Made by a program: the position numbers and the translations under genes. This document shows, one piece after another, positions 1 to 8,408 of a stretch of 52,944 nucleotides of DNA. Source of the stretch: Phycisphaerales bacterium (GTDB lineage Bacteria > Planctomycetota > Phycisphaerae > Phycisphaerales > UBA1924); the NCBI GenBank assembly GCA_016793015.1, contig JAEUJD010000118.1, positions 1 through 52,944 of the forward strand, read 5' to 3'. Position 1 is the first letter of the stretch. Each line of letters opens with the position of its first letter. Below the pieces are notes generated by a model that worked only from the letters and a program-made list of their open reading frames with translations, made no database searches and was not told the DNA's origin.

Positions 1-654
1 GGTGAAGAGCCCGCTGATCGCGCCGCTCGTTGCCCACTTTTTTTCGCCGTTGATGACGTAGAACTCACCGTCGGGCGTCTTCTCGCAGCGTGTCTCTTGA
101 CCGCCCGCATCGCAGCCCACATTCGGCTCGCTCAGGCAGAACGCGCTGACCCAGTCCTTCGCGAGATGAGGCAGCCAGCGCTTCTTCTGCTCTTCGTTGC
201 CGAAAAGCATGACGGCCTTGCAGCCGATCGACTGGTGCGCGGACACAAGCACGGCCGTGCTGCCGCAGGAGTAGCCGATGCGCTCCAGCACGCGGTTGTA
301 ACTCGTGATGCCGAGCCCAAGCCCACCAAACTCCTTCGGAATGGTCATGCCCATCACGCCGAGTTCGAACAAGCGATCGATCACCCAGCGCGGGATCTCC
401 TGCTCCTGGTCGATCTGCACTGCGGGATGCTCATTGCGGAGATATTCATCGAGGCGCGCCAGCAACTGATCGCACGCGGCAGTCTCTTTCGCCTCCGGGA
501 TCGGGTACGGGAACACAAGATCAGTCCGCAGGTTGCCCCAGAACATGTTCTTGACGAAGCCCATCTTCGTCGGCTCTGGTCCGAGCAGTGCCTCCGCGTC
601 TTCGATGAGTTTGCGGTCCTTGTCGGACATCTTCATCGATTTCAGGTCGGCCAT
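1..654 (-). CDS. Acyl-CoA dehydrogenase, N-terminal part (runs off window start)
   Basis: FAD-dependent acyl-CoA dehydrogenase: introduces the alpha-beta double bond in a fatty or branched-chain acyl-CoA and passes electrons to ETF. The visible 218 residues begin MADLKSMKMSDKDRK, have an extra ~60-residue N-terminal stretch, then the family's helical domain (GVMGMTIPKEFGGLGLG) and the start of the beta domain with AFCLSEPNVGCDAGG and GEKKWATSG, which are substrate/FAD contact motifs of the family. The ATG is preceded by AGGAG seven bases upstream. The C-terminal domain with the catalytic base lies outside the window. The neighbouring carboxyltransferase, crotonases and HMG-CoA lyase make an isovaleryl-CoA dehydrogenase role possible, but the long N-terminus also fits long-chain types; substrate is undecided. 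Confidence 0.9.
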   Translation of the reverse strand, partial: MADLKSMKMSDKDRKLIEDAEALLGPEPTKMGFVKNMFWGNLRTDLVFPYPIPEAKETAACDQLLARLDEYLRNEHPAVQIDQEQEIPRWVIDRLFELGVMGMTIPKEFGGLGLGITSYNRVLERIGYSCGSTAVLVSAHQSIGCKAVMLFGNEEQKKRWLPHLAKDWVSAFCLSEPNVGCDAGGQETRCEKTPDGEFYVINGEKKWATSGAISGLFT

Positions 655-853
655 GAACGTGCTCCTCTGGGGGCTTGCCGGTGCGGATTCTGGGCCGACG
701 AATGCCGGCGACGAACAAATCGGGGGACATGCCATTCTTTCCCCGCTTTCAGGGCGCGGAAAGGGCTAGCACTTACCAATCTTCGACCGATTGGAGGCCT
801 CGCCAAGGGTTCGCTTTCCGACTTGGGCCAGATGCCCGTAAACACCGACCAGG

Positions 854-1771
854 CTATTTGCTCCGCGCAAAGAACGCCGCCAGCGCCTGCTTGGCTTTGG
901 GGGTGTGGCGGAGGCGCACAAGGTGCTTGCGTTCGGCCTCGAGGGCTGCCAGATAACCCCGGGTCAAACCGATATTGAGGCAGTCGAGCACGGCCTGCGA
1001 TTCGTCCGTCGGCGCGAGTTCGCCCCGCATCCGATCCATCGAAAGCAGCGTCTTGACCGCCTGCCCGGGCGAGCGCTTCCACGGGTCGAGTTCGGAGTAG
1101 TTCACCACAGCATCGGCGGCGGCTGCCGTCTGAAGCCAAGCCTTCGCCGCACCCAGTAATTCTCCTTGAGAACCAGCGATTTCAGCGAAAAGGCCCGATG
1201 CCGCGGCCTCCTCGTAGAGCATCGGCTTCCCTTCGGCGCAGCGACGGATCGCCTCGGCCGGATCGTTCAGGCTCAGCGGATAAAGGTTGGTGCCGCCCCA
1301 GCCGGGGCACAAGCCAAGCGAGCACTCGGGCAGGCCCACCGGATAGGGCTTGCCGGGCTGCCCATCGCGGCTCGCGGGCGGGCAGGCGACCAAGGCGTCG
1401 CAGTGCATGGCGAGTTCAAGGCCGCCTCCAAGGGCCGCCCCGTTCACGGCTGCGACAGTCGGAAAGGGGAGGGTGGCCAGGGTGCAAAAGACCCGCTGCC
1501 CGAATTCCAGGTACTTGTCGAGTTGGTCGTCCGACCACTCTGAAATCGTTTTCAGGTCGGCTCCGGCCACGAAGACCCGCTCAGAGGCGGACCGGACGAT
1601 CATGCCCCGGATGTCGCGCCCACCCGCGCCCGCGAGAGTTTTGAGCGAAGCCTCGAGGCGCTGCAGCAGTTCCAAGTCCAGCACCACAACCGGCTTGCCG
1701 GGTTGCTCGAGCGTGAGGGTGGCAAAGCCATCGGGCGAACGTTCGAGAGGCAAGGGTTGGGCGTTGCTCAA
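854..1771 (-). CDS. Enoyl-CoA hydratase/isomerase (crotonase) family protein
   Basis: Crotonase-fold enzyme of 305 residues, expected to hydrate a 2-enoyl-CoA. Seen: the CoA/oxyanion motif GADLKTI, the glycine-rich NGAALGGGLELAMHCD with the first catalytic Glu, and LPECSLGLCPGWGGT with the second Glu, so both acid/base residues of classical hydratases are kept. The open frame extends well upstream, but a TTG start at 1771 (MSNAQPLPLERS) has GGAG seven bases before it and matches where the fold begins; the extra upstream residues are arginine/serine-rich and look like noise. The C-terminal part after about residue 230 is longer than a minimal hydratase. It lies 199 bases upstream of the acyl-CoA dehydrogenase gene on the same strand. 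Confidence 0.88.
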   Translation of the reverse strand: MSNAQPLPLERSPDGFATLTLEQPGKPVVVLDLELLQRLEASLKTLAGAGGRDIRGMIVRSASERVFVAGADLKTISEWSDDQLDKYLEFGQRVFCTLATLPFPTVAAVNGAALGGGLELAMHCDALVACPPASRDGQPGKPYPVGLPECSLGLCPGWGGTNLYPLSLNDPAEAIRRCAEGKPMLYEEAAASGLFAEIAGSQGELLGAAKAWLQTAAAADAVVNYSELDPWKRSPGQAVKTLLSMDRMRGELAPTDESQAVLDCLNIGLTRGYLAALEAERKHLVRLRHTPKAKQALAAFFARSK

Positions 1772-1925
1772 GTCTGGTCTCCGTGGGAGTGGGCCAGACG
1801 AGCGTAGGAAATGTGGAGGAGCAAAGGTACTTGGCTCGCGTATTGAAAGGCAGAGAACCGATTCACAAACAAGTGCGCTGAATTGTGGTATTCTCTGATT
1901 GCCGTTTGGGGGCGAGGACAGCAAA

Positions 1926-2741
1926 GTGCTTGACGATAAGACCTGCGTGATCTGCGGGATCGATGTTTCAAAGCGGCGCCGGGTCAAGGACAAGACCGGG
2001 CGATACGCGTGCATGGAATGCGCGACCCGCGAGGGAATCGACGTCCAGCACGGGAGCCGCTCGGGAAGTCGTGCCGGCAGTGCGGCGGGAAGTTCGGGGG
2101 GAAGCCGCGCGGGCTCGGGGGCTTCGACTGCCGCGGGAATCGACTACTTCGCGACGATGCACCAGGACTTTTGTCCGCAGTGCGGCACGTTGCTCGGGAA
2201 AGACTCGACCATCTGTGTCGGCTGCAAGTTCAACACGGCGCCGGAGTCGGAACAGAATCCGCTGGCTAGAGAAGCCGACACGCTCGGGCCCATCGCCCGG
2301 CGCATCACAACAGAGGTTTCGGCGTTCATCCCGGGTTTCTATTTCGGCCCGCGCAACCAGTTCATCGCCTGGTGCACGCTCTTTGTCGGCATGTGGGCGA
2401 TTGGTTCGAGCAACCTGCAAACGATGTATCTCTACATCGCGGCCTGGGCGTTCTTTCTTGCGGTGACTTATGTCATCACCATCGCCGTCACCCTGAACGA
2501 CAAAAAGCCGATCTGGGCCGCGATCGGGATCTTCGGGATCGCGTGCCTGCCCCTGAGCGCGTCGATGCCTGTGTACGGCTTCTGGAAAAGCGGACGCCCA
2601 TGGCTGAAGGTGCTGTGGGTCGTGGCGATCCTCGCGCTGTTCGGGGGCACCTCGCTGTATTTCTCAATGCACCACAGCGAGTGGGAGATCGTGCGGGGGA
2701 AGCTGGCGGCCCTGCCGGTGCTGAAATCCGTGCTGAAGTAG
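1926..2741 (+). CDS. Double zinc-ribbon membrane protein, function unknown
   Basis: 271-residue protein of no recognised family. An N-terminal treble-clef-like ribbon (CVIC...CMEC) is followed by a low-complexity Gly/Ser/Arg/Ala linker (GSRSGSRAGSAAGSSGG and on), then a second ribbon (CPQC...CVGC). The C-terminal half has about four hydrophobic segments (ending at WVVAILALFGGTSLYF), so the ribbons are probably cytosolic on a membrane anchor. The GTG start at 1926 is chosen because GAGGA sits seven bases upstream; a TTG 27 bases earlier has no such site. It is the only plus-strand gene in this stretch and its stop abuts the stop of the crotonase gene at 2742. Confidence 0.75.
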   Translation: MLDDKTCVICGIDVSKRRRVKDKTGRYACMECATREGIDVQHGSRSGSRAGSAAGSSGGSRAGSGASTAAGIDYFATMHQDFCPQCGTLLGKDSTICVGCKFNTAPESEQNPLAREADTLGPIARRITTEVSAFIPGFYFGPRNQFIAWCTLFVGMWAIGSSNLQTMYLYIAAWAFFLAVTYVITIAVTLNDKKPIWAAIGIFGIACLPLSASMPVYGFWKSGRPWLKVLWVVAILALFGGTSLYFSMHHSEWEIVRGKLAALPVLKSVLK

Positions 2742-3500
2742 TCACGTCCCGAGTTTGGCTCGGAGTCGAGACTGCGCATCCGGCGTCGCAAGCACCGACG
2801 CCGAGAGTTGTGCGCCCTTGAGCACGATTGATTGATCGAGCGAGGAATCCAATTCATTCAGCAGTTTCTTCGTCGCGGCGAGCGCCTGCGGGCCGCCCGA
2901 TGCAAGCCGCTTCACGACATCGTCGGTCCTTTGATCGAGTTCGGCAGCGGTCTCGCACAGCACATCCACCATCCCGCACTGGTGCGCCTCGCGCCCGGAC
3001 ATCAGCCCGCCGGTAAGCAGAATCTTGCGGGCGCGCCCCGCCCCCACTTTCCGCACGAGCCACGGGGCGACCACCGCAGGGCAGACGCCAAGATCGACTT
3101 CGGGATAGCCGAGTTTCGCGTCGGCGTGCGTGATCGCGAGATCGCAGACGCAGGAGAGGCCGCAGCCGCCACCGATTGCCGCGCCGTTGACTTTGGCGAC
3201 GACGACCATCGGCAGCGCGCGGAGCTTGACCGTGAAGAGAGCCAGCGAAGTGAGCAGTTCGAGGGCGAGGGCGTTGTTGCCGAGAACGGCTTTGAGATCC
3301 ATGCCGGCGCAGAACGCCTTGCCAGCGCCGGTCACGATCAGAATGTGCGGACCGCCTGAGTTCGAAGCGCCGAGAGCCAAAGCATCAACCGCGGCATGCA
3401 GATCGCCTAGGAGGTCCAGCGAGAGCGCATTGCGCGCATCGGCGCGGTTGAGCGTGAGCGTTGCGACTGGGCCGGTGGTGGCGAGAAGAGCGTGATTCAT
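2742..3500 (-). CDS. Enoyl-CoA hydratase family protein, methylglutaconyl-CoA hydratase-like
   Basis: 252-residue crotonase-fold protein. Motifs seen: AFCAGMDLKAV (oxyanion-hole region), NGAAIGGGCGLSCVCD and LGYPEVDLGVCPAVVAPWL. The first catalytic Glu position is Gly and the second Glu (PE) is kept; GL after the glycines together with PAVxxP is typical of methylglutaconyl-CoA hydratase-like members. This would supply HMG-CoA to the lyase encoded two genes upstream in the same operon (six bases separate it from the preceding crotonase gene). The specific reaction is inferred from context; family assignment is firm. Confidence 0.87.
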   Translation of the reverse strand: MNHALLATTGPVATLTLNRADARNALSLDLLGDLHAAVDALALGASNSGGPHILIVTGAGKAFCAGMDLKAVLGNNALALELLTSLALFTVKLRALPMVVVAKVNGAAIGGGCGLSCVCDLAITHADAKLGYPEVDLGVCPAVVAPWLVRKVGAGRARKILLTGGLMSGREAHQCGMVDVLCETAAELDQRTDDVVKRLASGGPQALAATKKLLNELDSSLDQSIVLKGAQLSASVLATPDAQSRLRAKLGT

Positions 3501-3506
3501 GGGTCG

Positions 3507-4244
3507 CTATCGAACGGTATTCCAAGCCTGAGGCAGCAATCGGCGTTCCTCGTCCGAGCCGACGCGGCCGAGCGAGGCCTGCAGCCCTTCCGTGGCGAGG
3601 CGAATCGGCGCAATCTCCGCAAGCCAGCGTTTGGTCGCGGCCATGGCGTGCGGCGGTTTGCTCGCAAGATTCGTGGCGATCTCGAACGAGCGATCGCGCA
3701 CCGCTTCGGGCGTATCGAGATATTCGTGCGCCAGTCCGCACGCGAAAGCCGCACGCCCGTCGATCAGGCCATTCTCAAGTTCACGGGCGCGAGCGACTCC
3801 GTCGCCAACCAAATTTTGAAGGAACGGCGCGGAGACCGCGGGTGACACGCCCAGCCGAGCAACCGGATAGCCGAGTTTGGCTTCGACATTCGTAACGATG
3901 ATGTCACCCCCGCCAAGCAGTGCGCAGCCCCCGGCGATCGCGGCGCCTTGCGCCGAGATGACGGCCGGGATCTCGAGCGATCGCAGTGCTCCGATGCAGT
4001 CGTGCAAACCTGTGAGCAGTGAACGCATGACCGTGCCGTCGGGAGAGTCTTTGCAGAGCGAGAGATCAAAGCCAGCGCAGAAGGTGGAGCCGTCACCGGA
4101 GAGGAGCAAGCACTTTGCATCCGGCCCGATCGCGCGAACGGCCGCGAGGAGGTCGCGGAGCATGTCGGGCGTGAGAGCGTTTCGCTTCTCCGGACGGGCG
4201 AGCGCGATCTCGAGAACTTCGCCGTGTGATTGAGTGCGGATCAC
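3507..4244 (-). CDS. Crotonase-fold protein lacking both catalytic glutamates
   Basis: 245-residue member of the enoyl-CoA hydratase/isomerase family. The fold motifs are clear (STFCAGFDLSL, GAAIAGGCALLGGGD, LGYPVARLGVSPAVSAPF), but the two Glu positions of classical hydratases read Ala (GGCAL) and Val (YPVARLG). It may therefore catalyse another crotonase-superfamily reaction or be a non-catalytic partner. The GTG start overlaps the HMG-CoA lyase stop by four bases (GTGA), so translation is probably coupled, and the next crotonase gene starts six bases after its stop. It may be a diverged tandem duplicate of that gene. Confidence 0.85.
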   Translation of the reverse strand: MIRTQSHGEVLEIALARPEKRNALTPDMLRDLLAAVRAIGPDAKCLLLSGDGSTFCAGFDLSLCKDSPDGTVMRSLLTGLHDCIGALRSLEIPAVISAQGAAIAGGCALLGGGDIIVTNVEAKLGYPVARLGVSPAVSAPFLQNLVGDGVARARELENGLIDGRAAFACGLAHEYLDTPEAVRDRSFEIATNLASKPPHAMAATKRWLAEIAPIRLATEGLQASLGRVGSDEERRLLPQAWNTVR

Positions 4245-5227
4245 GATCCGGCTCCGGCCCGCGATTTCGCAACGATCTCGCGCGCGAATGCCGCGGCATC
4301 GGCAAGGGCGTTCAAATCCACATTGGTGCGATAGCCCGCTTCGTGAATCGTGCGGACCAGAAGCTCCGTCGCGATATTCCCCGGCGCACGCTGGATCGTG
4401 CCGTCGGGAAGGGTCTTGCTCGCATAAGGGCAGCCGCCAAGTCCCGCAACCGAGCCGTCGAAGGAGCGAACGCCGAGATCAAGCGCCGCGCGGACACATT
4501 CGGCGGCCCGGCCGAAGGTGTCGTGGAGATGAAGAGTCAGCCCGTACTCGCCAACCGATCTCTTCGCAAGCCATTCCTTGCCGATCCGCTTTGTGACAAC
4601 GCGAAGCAGCTCCGACACATTCTCGGCGGTGCTGACACCAATCGTGTCACCCAAGTCGATTTCGTCCGCGCCGATCTCGATTAGTCGGGCGGCGACGTCA
4701 GCAACTTTTTCTGGAGAGATCGGTCCTTCAAACGGACATGCGATCACGCAGGAGATGTACGCACGCACGTGAATTGGTTGGCCGCATGCAAGGCGTGCCA
4801 TCTCCATGACCGGCCGAAATCGTTCCAGCGACTCCTCGATTGTTGCATTCAGGTTCTTCTGGGAGAACGTTTCGGAAGCCGCGGCAAAGACAGCTATTTT
4901 TTCAACCGAAACGCCTGCATGCGCTCGAAGTGCTGCTTGCATGCCTTGTTGGTTTGGAACGAGCATGGACAAGCAAGGAACGCCCGGCAGTTCCTCCTTG
5001 GTCCAATTCGCGTGAAGCCACGCGTGAACCCGCTGAAGTACTTCCGCCCCATCCCCCAACTGTGGCACCCACTTCGCGCTCACAAAGCTCGTCACCTCGA
5101 TCTCATCCACCCCAGTCTTGCACAGCAACTCGACGAGCTTCACCTTGTCCGACGTGGGGATCACGCCCGGCTCGTTCTGAAGGCCGTCGCGGGGGGAGAC
5201 GTCGGTGATGCGGACGAGATCGGACAT
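4241..5227 (-). CDS. Hydroxymethylglutaryl-CoA lyase
   Basis: 328-residue TIM-barrel aldolase of the HMGL-like family, cleaving HMG-CoA to acetoacetate and acetyl-CoA, the last step of leucine breakdown. Seen: the N-terminal DVSPRDGLQNEP metal/substrate loop at residues 9-20, HLHDTFG with metal-binding histidines, and the cysteine loop SVAGLGGCPYA near the C-terminus that marks HMG-CoA lyases. The ATG at 5227 starts exactly at the barrel (MSDLVRITD); the upstream extension of the frame is translated repeat DNA. No good Shine-Dalgarno site is visible. First gene of a three-gene minus-strand operon with two crotonases. Confidence 0.93.
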   Translation of the reverse strand: MSDLVRITDVSPRDGLQNEPGVIPTSDKVKLVELLCKTGVDEIEVTSFVSAKWVPQLGDGAEVLQRVHAWLHANWTKEELPGVPCLSMLVPNQQGMQAALRAHAGVSVEKIAVFAAASETFSQKNLNATIEESLERFRPVMEMARLACGQPIHVRAYISCVIACPFEGPISPEKVADVAARLIEIGADEIDLGDTIGVSTAENVSELLRVVTKRIGKEWLAKRSVGEYGLTLHLHDTFGRAAECVRAALDLGVRSFDGSVAGLGGCPYASKTLPDGTIQRAPGNIATELLVRTIHEAGYRTNVDLNALADAAAFAREIVAKSRAGAGS

Positions 5228-5256
5228 ATTTGGAGGATACACCGAATCGCGCCACC

Positions 5257-5362
5257 TTCGTGGCACCGCCTTTCGTGGCACCGCCCTTCCGGGCGGTGTC
5301 TTCGCCTTTCCTCCCTCCCCAAAAAGAAAGACACCGGGCAGAAGCCCGGTGCCACGAAATTC
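5257..5362. repeat. TTCGTGGCACCG repeat cluster with nested inverted arms
   Basis: TTCGTGGCACCGCC occurs twice in direct orientation (5257-5270 and 5272-5285), and its core returns inverted as CGGTGCCACGA at 5347-5357. Two small hairpins lie inside: CCGCCC/GGGCGG (5281-5296) and CCGGGC/GCCCGG (5334-5349). The cluster fills the gap between HMG-CoA lyase and the PEP-CTERM gene. It looks like an intergenic palindromic repeat family; copy number elsewhere cannot be judged here. Confidence 0.7.
5319..5351 (-). terminator. Intrinsic terminator of the PEP-CTERM gene
   Basis: Read on the minus strand, CACCGGGC-TTCT-GCCCGGTG is followed by TCTTTCTTTTT. It lies just downstream of the stop at 5382 and reuses one arm of the repeat cluster. 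Confidence 0.7.
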
Positions 5363-5381
5363 ATTGGACTGTCTTCGCTCT

Positions 5382-6287
5382 TCAGCGGCGACGACGGGTG
5401 GCAACCACCATGCCGAAGCCGGCGAGCGCGAGGGCGCCCGGGGCCGGGATGTTGCCGTTGAAGTTGGGGAGGTGCACTTCGCCGTTCTGGTTGAAGGTAT
5501 CGGTGAAGACGCTGCCTTCGATGGCGGTCGAGTTCGACATTACCGCGTTCGGGGCGAGGATCGCACCGAAGAAGTGGCGATCGATGTTGAGCGTGGTCGC
5601 CTGGTAGAAGTTCCAGATGATCTTGCCGGCGTTCGCGATATTGAACCCGCCGAGCATGTTGCCGCCGTTGTAGGTGATATTGGTGCCGGCGACGTTGATG
5701 ACAACCGTCGTCGCGCCGTTCATGTTGATGTCCATTTGCTGGACGAGGTTGTTCTGGAAGAGGGCATTGCCGTTCACGTTGAAGACGGCGACTCCGCCGG
5801 GCCCTGCGATCGAGTTGAAGACCACGCCGGCGGGCTGGCCGCTGGGAAGCGTCACGGTGTTGGTCGCGGCCAGGCTGCTGCAGTACGACGAGGCATTCAC
5901 CACGTCGGCCCACGCGCTGTTCACCATCGACGTGACGCTGGAGTCGTTCTGGATGAGGGCGCCGCCGCCGTTCATGTTGAAGTTGGCCGACCCCTTGCTG
6001 CCAAACAACCGGGCGCGGCCCGAGTTGACCTGGTAGTTGTTCGCGGCGACCGTGCCGCCAACCACCAGCGAATCCACGTTCAGGTAGTTCGACGCGGGGA
6101 GCAGTTTGATGCCGTAGTTCGATGTGCCGGAGATGTTGCCTCCGACAATCGTGCGGCCTTCGACTTCCGACGAAGTCGTCAGGTTGTGACGGACGATCAG
6201 ATTCCAGTCGTTGATGGCGGAAGCGCCGGCAACCTGGACCATGACGCTTGCCGCAATAGCGGCAGCGCCGAAAACAAACTTCTGCAT
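5382..6287 (-). CDS. Choice-of-anchor A family secreted protein with PEP-CTERM-like tail
   Basis: 301-residue exported protein. It has an N-terminal signal peptide (MQKFVFGAAAIAASVMVQVAGASA), then a long Asn/Gly/Val-rich beta region with RTIVGGN and GGTVAANNYQVN, typical of the choice-of-anchor A domain. The C-terminal sorting signal has the order IPAPGALALAG, a hydrophobic stretch, then RRRR. Such tails are processed by exosortases; here PAPG stands in place of the canonical PEP. Probably a cell-surface or extracellular matrix protein. An ATG with AGAGAGG six bases upstream supports the start. It has its own promoter-like site and terminator, so it is likely independent of the catabolic genes around it. 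Confidence 0.85.
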   Translation of the reverse strand: MQKFVFGAAAIAASVMVQVAGASAINDWNLIVRHNLTTSSEVEGRTIVGGNISGTSNYGIKLLPASNYLNVDSLVVGGTVAANNYQVNSGRARLFGSKGSANFNMNGGGALIQNDSSVTSMVNSAWADVVNASSYCSSLAATNTVTLPSGQPAGVVFNSIAGPGGVAVFNVNGNALFQNNLVQQMDINMNGATTVVINVAGTNITYNGGNMLGGFNIANAGKIIWNFYQATTLNIDRHFFGAILAPNAVMSNSTAIEGSVFTDTFNQNGEVHLPNFNGNIPAPGALALAGFGMVVATRRRR

Positions 6288-6367
6288 GTCTTGCCTCTCT
6301 CAAAAACCCCACGAAAACAAAAGAATCCCAATGCGCCCGATGCCTCCTACAGCATGGACGCGGGGGC

Positions 6368-6396
6368 AGTATAGCGAAACGTCGAGCACTTTCCAG
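6368..6396 (-). promoter_or_regulatory. Candidate sigma70-type promoter of the PEP-CTERM gene
   Basis: On the minus strand TATACT (complement of 6368-6373) lies 17 bases downstream of CTGGAA (complement of 6391-6396). The -10 is close to consensus, the -35 weak. It sits about 80 bases upstream of the start at 6287. Confidence 0.4.
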
Positions 6397-6499
6397 TCTG
6401 AACCAGTCGTCGGGCGCGCCCGGGATGTTGGTTATTGGTCTTCACAATGCAATCTTCATTACCTGATCGGGTGATGGTCTGTGGTGTTCCGGCCGCGGG

Positions 6500-8335
6500 T
6501 CATGTTTGCAACACACCCGTCTTGAACGGCTTCGAGTAATCCCAGCCTTGCTCCGCTGTTGCGAGCGCCTCGATCAGTTCATCGCGGGTTTTGTGGGGTT
6601 CGATGATGCGATCGAGCCAGCCCCGTGCCGCACCGTGGCGAATATCGGCCTGCTCCGTATAGCCAGCGTGGATCGCGCTGTAGATCTGCTTGTGCGTTTC
6701 GGGGTCGATCGTCTCGCCCTTGCGCTTGCGGCTGGCTTCTTCGATTGTTGTGAGAACTCCCGTCGCCTGATTCGCGCCCATCACGGCGCACTTGGCGCTG
6801 GGCCAGGCGAAGGAGAGGAACGGATCGAAGGCGCGGCCGCACATGGCGTAGTTACCCGCGCCGTAACTGCCCCCGGTGATGACGACGATTTTGGGGACGA
6901 TGCAGTTGGACATGGCGTTCACCATCTTGGCCCCGGCGCGGATGATGCCGCCTTGTTCGCTGTCGCGCCCGACCATGAAGCCGGTGGTGTCGTGCAGGAA
7001 CACAATCGGAATCTTGCGCTGGTTGCAATCCATGATGAAGCGTGCGGCCTTGTCGGCGCTGTCGTCGTAGATCACGCCGGGCATCTGGACGGCTTTGGTC
7101 GGGCCGGTTTTGCCACCGGCGACGGTGCGCTGGACGAGTTTTTTCTGGTTGGCGACGATGCCGCAGGGACGGGTGCCGATTCGGGCGTAGCCGCAGACGA
7201 TGGATTGGCCGTAATCGGCTTTGTATTCGTCGAAGTCGGGGGCGAGCGACTCGAGACCCTCGGCGTTCTTTTCGGCACGGACATCGAGGAGGCAGGCCAG
7301 GACATCCTTGACGTCGTATTGCGCACCCGACTTGTCGGTGAACGCGTCGTAGATTTCCTTTGGATCGCGGAATGGGCGGCCGTACACCTGGCCATCGATG
7401 AATTCGGCGGTCGCTTCGAAGTGCTCGACTTTGGGGTCGTCCTTCATTCGCTGGTACATGGCTTCCATGTACTTCGAATATTTTTCTATGGCTTCGGGCG
7501 TGCCCATTGCTTCCTGGAGCCGGTCGGGGTGGAACCGATTCGAACCGTGCTTGGCGACGAGTTCGCGCAGGCGCGCGATGCACGCATCATCATCCTTCTC
7601 TTTGAAATCAATCGTGCCGCTCACGCTCGCGTGCATGGCTGCGCCGCCGAGCTCTTCGTCGGTCACTTCCTGACCGATCGCGGCCTTTACGAGCGCGGGT
7701 CCGGCAAGGTAGAGGCCGGAGCCCTCTGTCATGAGGAGCGTGTCGCAGAGGACAGGGAGGTAGCCGCCACCGGCGACGCAGTAGCCCATGATCGCGGCGA
7801 TCTGGGGGATTCCATCCGCGCTGATGACGGCGTTGTTGCGGAAGATGCGTCCGAAGTCGTCGGTGTCGGGGAAGACATCTTCCTGCAGGGGCAGATAGAC
7901 ACCCGCGCTATCGACGAGGTAGATGAGGGGGAGCCTCGCCATCATCGCGATGGTCTGGGCGCGGATGATTTTTTTGCACGTCATCGGGAAAAACGCGCCG
8001 GCCTTCACGGTCGCGTCGTTGGCGACGATCATGCAGCGTCGGCCCTGGACCACCCCAACTCCCGTCACGACCCCAGCAGCGGGTGCGCCGCCGTGCTCTT
8101 TGTACATCTCGTACGCGCACCAGAGGCCGTACTCCTGGAAGAAGGAGCCCTTGTCGATCAGTTTCTCGACGCGTTCGCGGGCGGTGAGGCGACCTTTTTC
8201 GTGCTGGCGATCGATGGCTTTTTGGCCGCCACCGAGTTTGGTTTGCGATTCGATCTTGAGGTAGGAATCGGTCAGTTCGCGCAGGGATTGAGGTTTGGAT
8301 TGCGGTGCAGGGGGCGTGCTGGGCGGTGTGGACAT
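6500..8335 (-). CDS. Acyl-CoA carboxylase, carboxyltransferase (beta) subunit
   Basis: 611-residue carboxyltransferase of the propionyl-/methylcrotonyl-/geranyl-CoA carboxylase beta family: moves CO2 from carboxybiotin to an acyl-CoA. Two crotonase-like halves are visible: the N-terminal half with GGGQKAIDRQHEKGRLTARER and GYCVAGGGYLPVLCD, and the C-terminal half with FLHDTTGFMVGRDSE, ITGGSYGAGNYAMCGRAF and WPSAKCAVMG. Length is slightly above the usual 510-550. HMG-CoA lyase and methylglutaconyl-CoA hydratase-like genes downstream favour a methylcrotonyl-CoA carboxylase (MccB) role; this is inference. No biotin carboxylase or biotin carrier subunit is encoded in the window. Confidence 0.92.
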   Translation of the reverse strand: MSTPPSTPPAPQSKPQSLRELTDSYLKIESQTKLGGGQKAIDRQHEKGRLTARERVEKLIDKGSFFQEYGLWCAYEMYKEHGGAPAAGVVTGVGVVQGRRCMIVANDATVKAGAFFPMTCKKIIRAQTIAMMARLPLIYLVDSAGVYLPLQEDVFPDTDDFGRIFRNNAVISADGIPQIAAIMGYCVAGGGYLPVLCDTLLMTEGSGLYLAGPALVKAAIGQEVTDEELGGAAMHASVSGTIDFKEKDDDACIARLRELVAKHGSNRFHPDRLQEAMGTPEAIEKYSKYMEAMYQRMKDDPKVEHFEATAEFIDGQVYGRPFRDPKEIYDAFTDKSGAQYDVKDVLACLLDVRAEKNAEGLESLAPDFDEYKADYGQSIVCGYARIGTRPCGIVANQKKLVQRTVAGGKTGPTKAVQMPGVIYDDSADKAARFIMDCNQRKIPIVFLHDTTGFMVGRDSEQGGIIRAGAKMVNAMSNCIVPKIVVITGGSYGAGNYAMCGRAFDPFLSFAWPSAKCAVMGANQATGVLTTIEEASRKRKGETIDPETHKQIYSAIHAGYTEQADIRHGAARGWLDRIIEPHKTRDELIEALATAEQGWDYSKPFKTGVLQT

Positions 8336-8408
8336 CGTGGCTCCGGTTGCTTTTGGTCAGGATAGCCGAAGGGCATGAAGAGGTAAAAGGACGGCCGGTG
8401 AGCGGAAT

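Noticed and set aside
1772..2014. N-terminal extension of the crotonase gene
   Set aside because: Arg/Ser-rich, crosses the divergent gene start; the TTG at 1771 has a ribosome-binding site and fits the family N-terminus.
5257..5362. Riboswitch or tRNA-like structure upstream of HMG-CoA lyase
   Set aside because: The structure is explained by short repeated palindromes and a terminator; no cloverleaf or known aptamer core is visible.
6506..8365. A 619-codon plus-strand open frame opposite the carboxyltransferase
   Set aside because: GC-rich codon bias opens the antisense frame; the product has no recognisable domain while the minus-strand protein is clearly conserved.
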